DNA from: Flavobacterium sp. HJJ
Lineage (GTDB): Bacteria > Bacteroidota > Bacteroidia > Flavobacteriales > Flavobacteriaceae
Reading direction: 5' to 3'
Assembly (NCBI RefSeq): GCF_015351475.1
Contig: NZ_JADKPR010000033.1
Location: 1-45,733 of the forward strand
DNA: 45,733 nucleotides
Part shown: in pieces, positions 42,813 to 45,733 of the stretch
How positions within the stretch are numbered: the stretch's first letter is position 1
Layout: every line of letters begins with the position of its first letter
Program-made: the position numbers and the translations under genes
The notes under the pieces: generated by a model
What the model was told of the DNA's origin: nothing
Databases searched by the model: none
Seen by the model: only the letters and a program-made list of their open reading frames with translations

Positions 42813-43622
42813 TTAATAATCCCATTGTCTGGTTTTATTGAGTTCTTCCTGTTCTTTTAAAACGGCTGCAGGGATAACTTTTAGAAAAGAAGGATGCTGT
42901 TCAATAGCATATTCAACCATTTCAACTATTTCTTCGATTGTATCATTTTCATAATCGATAACCAAAGGTTCTTTTATAACAAGCGACTGCAGAATTCCTT
43001 TCTTTTTCATATAAAGTCCTTTTTTGCAGAACGACCGTCGAAAACCATCAATAACGATAGGAACAACTATCGGTTTATGCTGTTTTATAATATGTGCTGT
43101 TCCTTTTCGCACAGGCTTAAAGGATTTGGTTGTTCCCTGCGGAAACGTAATCACCCAGCCATCGGCTAGGGCAATTTTGATATTCTCAGTATCATTGGGA
43201 TTTACATCCTTTTTCTCTGTTACATCCTGTCCTTTGGCACGCCAGGTTCTTTCTACAGTAATAGCACCTGCATAAGCCATGATTCTAGGCAGTAATCCTG
43301 CTCTCATTGTTTCCTTTGCAGCAACATAATATACATTTAATTTGGGGCGCCACATATACCATACGTTTTTTATGGAATCTTCACGGCCGCTTAAACTGGC
43401 ATTAAACACATGAAACATCGCAGTTACATCCGCAAAGTAAGTCTGATGATTGGATATAAAAAGAACATTTGTATCAGGAAGATTTTTAATAATTTCGGAG
43501 CCTTCTATTTGCAGTTCATTAAACCCACGGTATCTTCTGTGACTGATAAATCCAAAGATTCGAATCAGCCATTTTTTTATAAATAAAATGTGTCCAAAAG
43601 GATTTCGTTTAAATAATCCCAT
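42813..43622 (-). CDS. 1-acyl-glycerol-3-phosphate acyltransferase-like protein
   Basis: A 269-residue PlsC-family enzyme of membrane lipid synthesis. Motif I is SNHQTYFADV, where His and Asp are five residues apart (HX5D) and not the usual four. Motif III is ITFPQGTTKSF (FPEGTRS in others), followed by KGTAHIIKQHKPIVVPIVI. The N-terminus is basic and weakly hydrophobic, suggesting membrane attachment. It may acylate lysophosphatidate, an ornithine lipid or another acceptor; no partner gene is adjacent. Confidence 0.85.
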   Translation of the reverse strand: MGLFKRNPFGHILFIKKWLIRIFGFISHRRYRGFNELQIEGSEIIKNLPDTNVLFISNHQTYFADVTAMFHVFNASLSGREDSIKNVWYMWRPKLNVYYVAAKETMRAGLLPRIMAYAGAITVERTWRAKGQDVTEKKDVNPNDTENIKIALADGWVITFPQGTTKSFKPVRKGTAHIIKQHKPIVVPIVIDGFRRSFCKKGLYMKKKGILQSLVIKEPLVIDYENDTIEEIVEMVEYAIEQHPSFLKVIPAAVLKEQEELNKTRQWDY

Positions 43623-43719
43623 AAGATTGCTTATTTGTTTTTAGATTTGGGACTGCAAAATTACGATTTATTTTCCTTTTTTAATATTAAAAGACAATGC
43701 TTTTAACAGAACCGGATAT

Positions 43720-44379
43720 TCAAAAATTAATTTTATTCAAAATAGAATTCAAAACAATTTTCAATTCGCTTAACATCATTGCTGTTGCCCCCCAGACAAT
43801 ATGTCCTTCAATTTTGAATGCAGGCACCTCAATAGATTTAGCATAAGAAGTAGTCATTTCTGCATTGACTACAATCGAATCGCTTAGGAATAGAGTCAAA
43901 GGCAGTTCAATAATAGCTGCCACTTCAACTGGATCAGGATAAAATATCACTTCGTCCCTGCAGATACCCAAAAAAGGATAAACCATAAAATTACTCGGAG
44001 GTATATATAAATTGGTAAAAGCTTTAAGCACTTCTATTTTTTCCTGATGGATCCCAATTTCTTCGTAGGTTTCTCTCAATGCAGTCTGCATAAAATCTGC
44101 ATCATTATTTTCATATTTCCCTCCCGGAAAAGCAATTTGGGAAGAATGAACTCCTTTGTACGAATTCCGGACTATGAGAACCAAATGTGTTATTCCTTCT
44201 TTAGGATAAAACAGCATCATTACACCTGCTTTTTTGTATTCTATTCGATCAAAATTCAATTTTTTGGTAATCTCAAGACGCCCTTTTGGCACCATAATAT
44301 TATGAGCCACTTCTCCCGGCAGATTTACCGAACTCAAATAAGGAACAATTTGTAAAAAATCTTGAAAATCCATAATCAA
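43720..44379 (-). CDS. CoA pyrophosphatase-type Nudix hydrolase
   Basis: A 219-residue Nudix enzyme. The Nudix box is GGKYENNDADFMQTALRETY followed by EEIGI, preceded by SSQIAFPGGK, the upstream motif specific to the CoA/acyl-CoA pyrophosphatase (NudL/YeaB) group. It would hydrolyse CoA derivatives to 4'-phosphopantetheine and 3',5'-ADP. It is divergent from the DUF4268 gene with an 86-base gap. Confidence 0.9.
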   Translation of the reverse strand: MIMDFQDFLQIVPYLSSVNLPGEVAHNIMVPKGRLEITKKLNFDRIEYKKAGVMMLFYPKEGITHLVLIVRNSYKGVHSSQIAFPGGKYENNDADFMQTALRETYEEIGIHQEKIEVLKAFTNLYIPPSNFMVYPFLGICRDEVIFYPDPVEVAAIIELPLTLFLSDSIVVNAEMTTSYAKSIEVPAFKIEGHIVWGATAMMLSELKIVLNSILNKINF

Positions 44380-44465
44380 AGGTTATTTTTGCAGATAAAA
44401 TAATTTCTAAATATACTTTAGAAATAAGTGCCGAACAAATTTTTAAACATTCAAAACCCAGCAAT

Positions 44466-44903
44466 ATGTACAGTAAAGAAGAAAATCAAAAGTTAAAACA
44501 CGAATTTTGGGTTGAATTTGCCCAAAAATATCCTCGGAAATGGGTCTTATATGATACCAAAATCAAAGATTTCTCCTTTAAATTCTATGTCGAAAATAAA
44601 AAAGCTCAAGTACATATTGACATCGAAATGAGAAACACAGAATTACGCATGCAATATTTCGAAAAACTGACCGCATTAAAAAATATACTGGAAGAAGAAT
44701 TCATAAAAGATTTAGTATTCGAAAAAAATTACACTTTGGAAAACGGAAAAACCATTAGCCGTATTTGGGTTGAAAAACTGAATGTAAGTGTAAGCAACCG
44801 CAGTCATTGGGATGAAATATTTGATTTCTTCTATGAGAAAATGAATACTCTCGAGTTATTTTATTTAGAGTATGACGAATTTATAAAGGACATTGAAAAA
44901 TAG
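44466..44903 (+). CDS. DUF4268 domain-containing protein
   Basis: A 145-residue soluble protein with LKHEFWVEFAQKYPRKWVLY, DFSFKFYVENKKAQVHIDI and a Trp/Phe-rich tail (RSHWDEIFDFFYEKM), matching DUF4268. The fold is thought to be related to restriction-endonuclease-like domains in larger relatives, but no catalytic residues are clear here. It is followed after 39 bases by the endonuclease III homologue, so a DNA-repair link is possible but unproven. Confidence 0.85.
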   Translation: MYSKEENQKLKHEFWVEFAQKYPRKWVLYDTKIKDFSFKFYVENKKAQVHIDIEMRNTELRMQYFEKLTALKNILEEEFIKDLVFEKNYTLENGKTISRIWVEKLNVSVSNRSHWDEIFDFFYEKMNTLELFYLEYDEFIKDIEK

Positions 44904-44942
44904 CTTTATATTTTGTAAATTTCTAATCAAAAATGACACGAA

Positions 44943-45590
44943 ATGGATTTATTTGGAAAAACAAATGATTGGGAAACTAAATTGGCTCCAATATTGAAAA
45001 GATACAAAGACCAAAAGCATCCGCTGGATTACCAAAATCTATATCAGCTGTTAGTTATGGTAGTGCTTTCGGCTCAGGATTCGGATGCCAATATCAATAA
45101 AATAGCCCCCGCTCTATTCAAGGTATTTCCAAATATGGAAAGTTTGTCTGTTTCAAATGTCGATGCCTTAATTCCTCATATTTCCAAAGTCCGGAATTTT
45201 GGCACAAAAGCCAGCTGGCTAATCGAAATTGCCCAAACCATCCAAAAAGATCAAAACATTCCATTAACGATGGATAATTTAACTGTTTTGAAAGGAATCG
45301 GGCGAAAATCAGCCAACGTCATTATGCGGGAAGCCGGAGTTCCAGCAGAAGGTATCATTGCTGACTTACACGTTATTCGTGTTTCTCCCCGAATTGGATT
45401 AATTCAGGAAACAAAGGATGGCAACAAGGTCGAAAAATTACTTATGCAGATTTTACCAAAAAATATTTGGGAAGAAATCGGTATGGCTATTTCTTTTCTC
45501 GGAAGAGAAATCTGCAGACCTAAACCAAAATGCGGGGAATGCCCAATTAATACGATTTGTGAATATTACAGAATAAATCCAATAGCCTAA
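44943..45590 (+). CDS. Endonuclease III-like DNA glycosylase
   Basis: A 215-residue helix-hairpin-helix GPD-family enzyme that removes damaged pyrimidines and cuts the abasic strand. The HhH is LKGIGRKSANVIM with the catalytic Lys, and the catalytic Asp is in IIADLHVIRV. The C-terminal iron-sulfur ligands are CRPKPKCGECPINTIC: CX5CX2CX5C, one residue shorter in the first gap than the CX6CX2CX5C of E. coli Nth. It may be a second, divergent Nth paralogue. An out-of-frame ATG at 44934 precedes the real start at 44943. Confidence 0.88.
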   Translation: MDLFGKTNDWETKLAPILKRYKDQKHPLDYQNLYQLLVMVVLSAQDSDANINKIAPALFKVFPNMESLSVSNVDALIPHISKVRNFGTKASWLIEIAQTIQKDQNIPLTMDNLTVLKGIGRKSANVIMREAGVPAEGIIADLHVIRVSPRIGLIQETKDGNKVEKLLMQILPKNIWEEIGMAISFLGREICRPKPKCGECPINTICEYYRINPIA

Positions 45591-45703
45591 AACTGTTTTT
45601 TCAAAAAATTAAAAAACCACTTAATAAAGTTAAAGATTTCTTCTTTTCATATTATTGAATCTTTTGCTTAATTCCATTTTAAAATAATTCTCACAAATTA
45701 AAA

Positions 45704-45733
45704 AGCTTCATTCTTTTTTAAAGGAATGAAGCT
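45704..45733. terminator. Hairpin at the right edge
   Basis: AGCTTCATTC (45704-45713) pairs exactly with GAATGAAGCT (45724-45733) around a T/A-rich loop. The window ends at its foot, so any T run on the plus side is out of view; on the minus side an A/T-rich tract follows. Likely the terminator of a gene to the right or of the nth homologue. Confidence 0.65.

Overview
The window looks like chromosomal DNA from a Flavobacterium-type bacterium (Bacteroidota, Flavobacteriia). It is AT-rich. Start codons lack Shine-Dalgarno sites, and many genes have the Bacteroidota -7 box TAnnTTTG 5-40 bases upstream. The gene content also fits: SusCD-associated lipoproteins, DUF4302, DUF4295 beside rpmB/rpmG/ftsY, a long SecA without the C-terminal zinc motif, DUF3810 and bacillithiol synthesis. 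I see no rRNA, tRNA, CRISPR array, transposase, integrase or phage gene. Most of the window is ordinary housekeeping chromosome.

Layout. 1-2051: 3' end of a polysaccharide-utilisation-like locus (zinc metallohydrolase lipoprotein, DUF4302 lipoprotein). 2148-4297: accessory patch with a perfect inverted-repeat element, a lipoprotein carrying an HExxH protease-like C-terminus whose start is broken by an A-tract frameshift, and a small secreted partner. 4538-7977: bshC, a HGSNAT/NagX-like acyltransferase, ndk. 8080-18093, mostly minus strand: DUF721, lipoproteins, a serine hydrolase (plus strand), a 54-residue membrane protein, ftsY, DUF4295, rpmG, rpmB, cinA, an Hpt protein, an FAH-family enzyme, a DEDDh exonuclease, a 2-oxo-acid dehydrogenase E2 and a GT2 glycosyltransferase. 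18094-18598: a 505-base gene-free stretch with a CGCAAAG hairpin and a structured, probably repeated RNA-like element. 18599-24820: secreted propeller-like protein, Uup-type ABC-F, LprI-like protein, an outer-membrane protein, an FKBP lipoprotein and a BamA/TamA-like barrel; three of these genes end in near-identical terminators. 25065-34006: a zinc-ribbon SDR protein, a methyltransferase, beta carbonic anhydrase, a LolD-type ATPase, cobalamin adenosyltransferase, DUF2795 and secA. 34121-38437: likely metal-uptake cluster (CNGNC protein, TonB-dependent receptor, PepSY protein). 38561-45733: small basic protein, pepD, DUF3810, ECF sigma factor with membrane partner, PlsC-like acyltransferase, CoA pyrophosphatase-type Nudix enzyme, DUF4268 and an endonuclease III homologue.

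Working together: the clearest functional groups are the ribosomal/SRP cluster (rpmB, rpmG, DUF4295, ftsY), the SusCD-tail lipoproteins, the metal-uptake trio and the ECF sigma/membrane pair. The best candidates for something undescribed are the HExxH lipoprotein with its secreted neighbour, the SDR lacking the catalytic tyrosine, and the intergenic structured repeats. None of these is proven by sequence alone.
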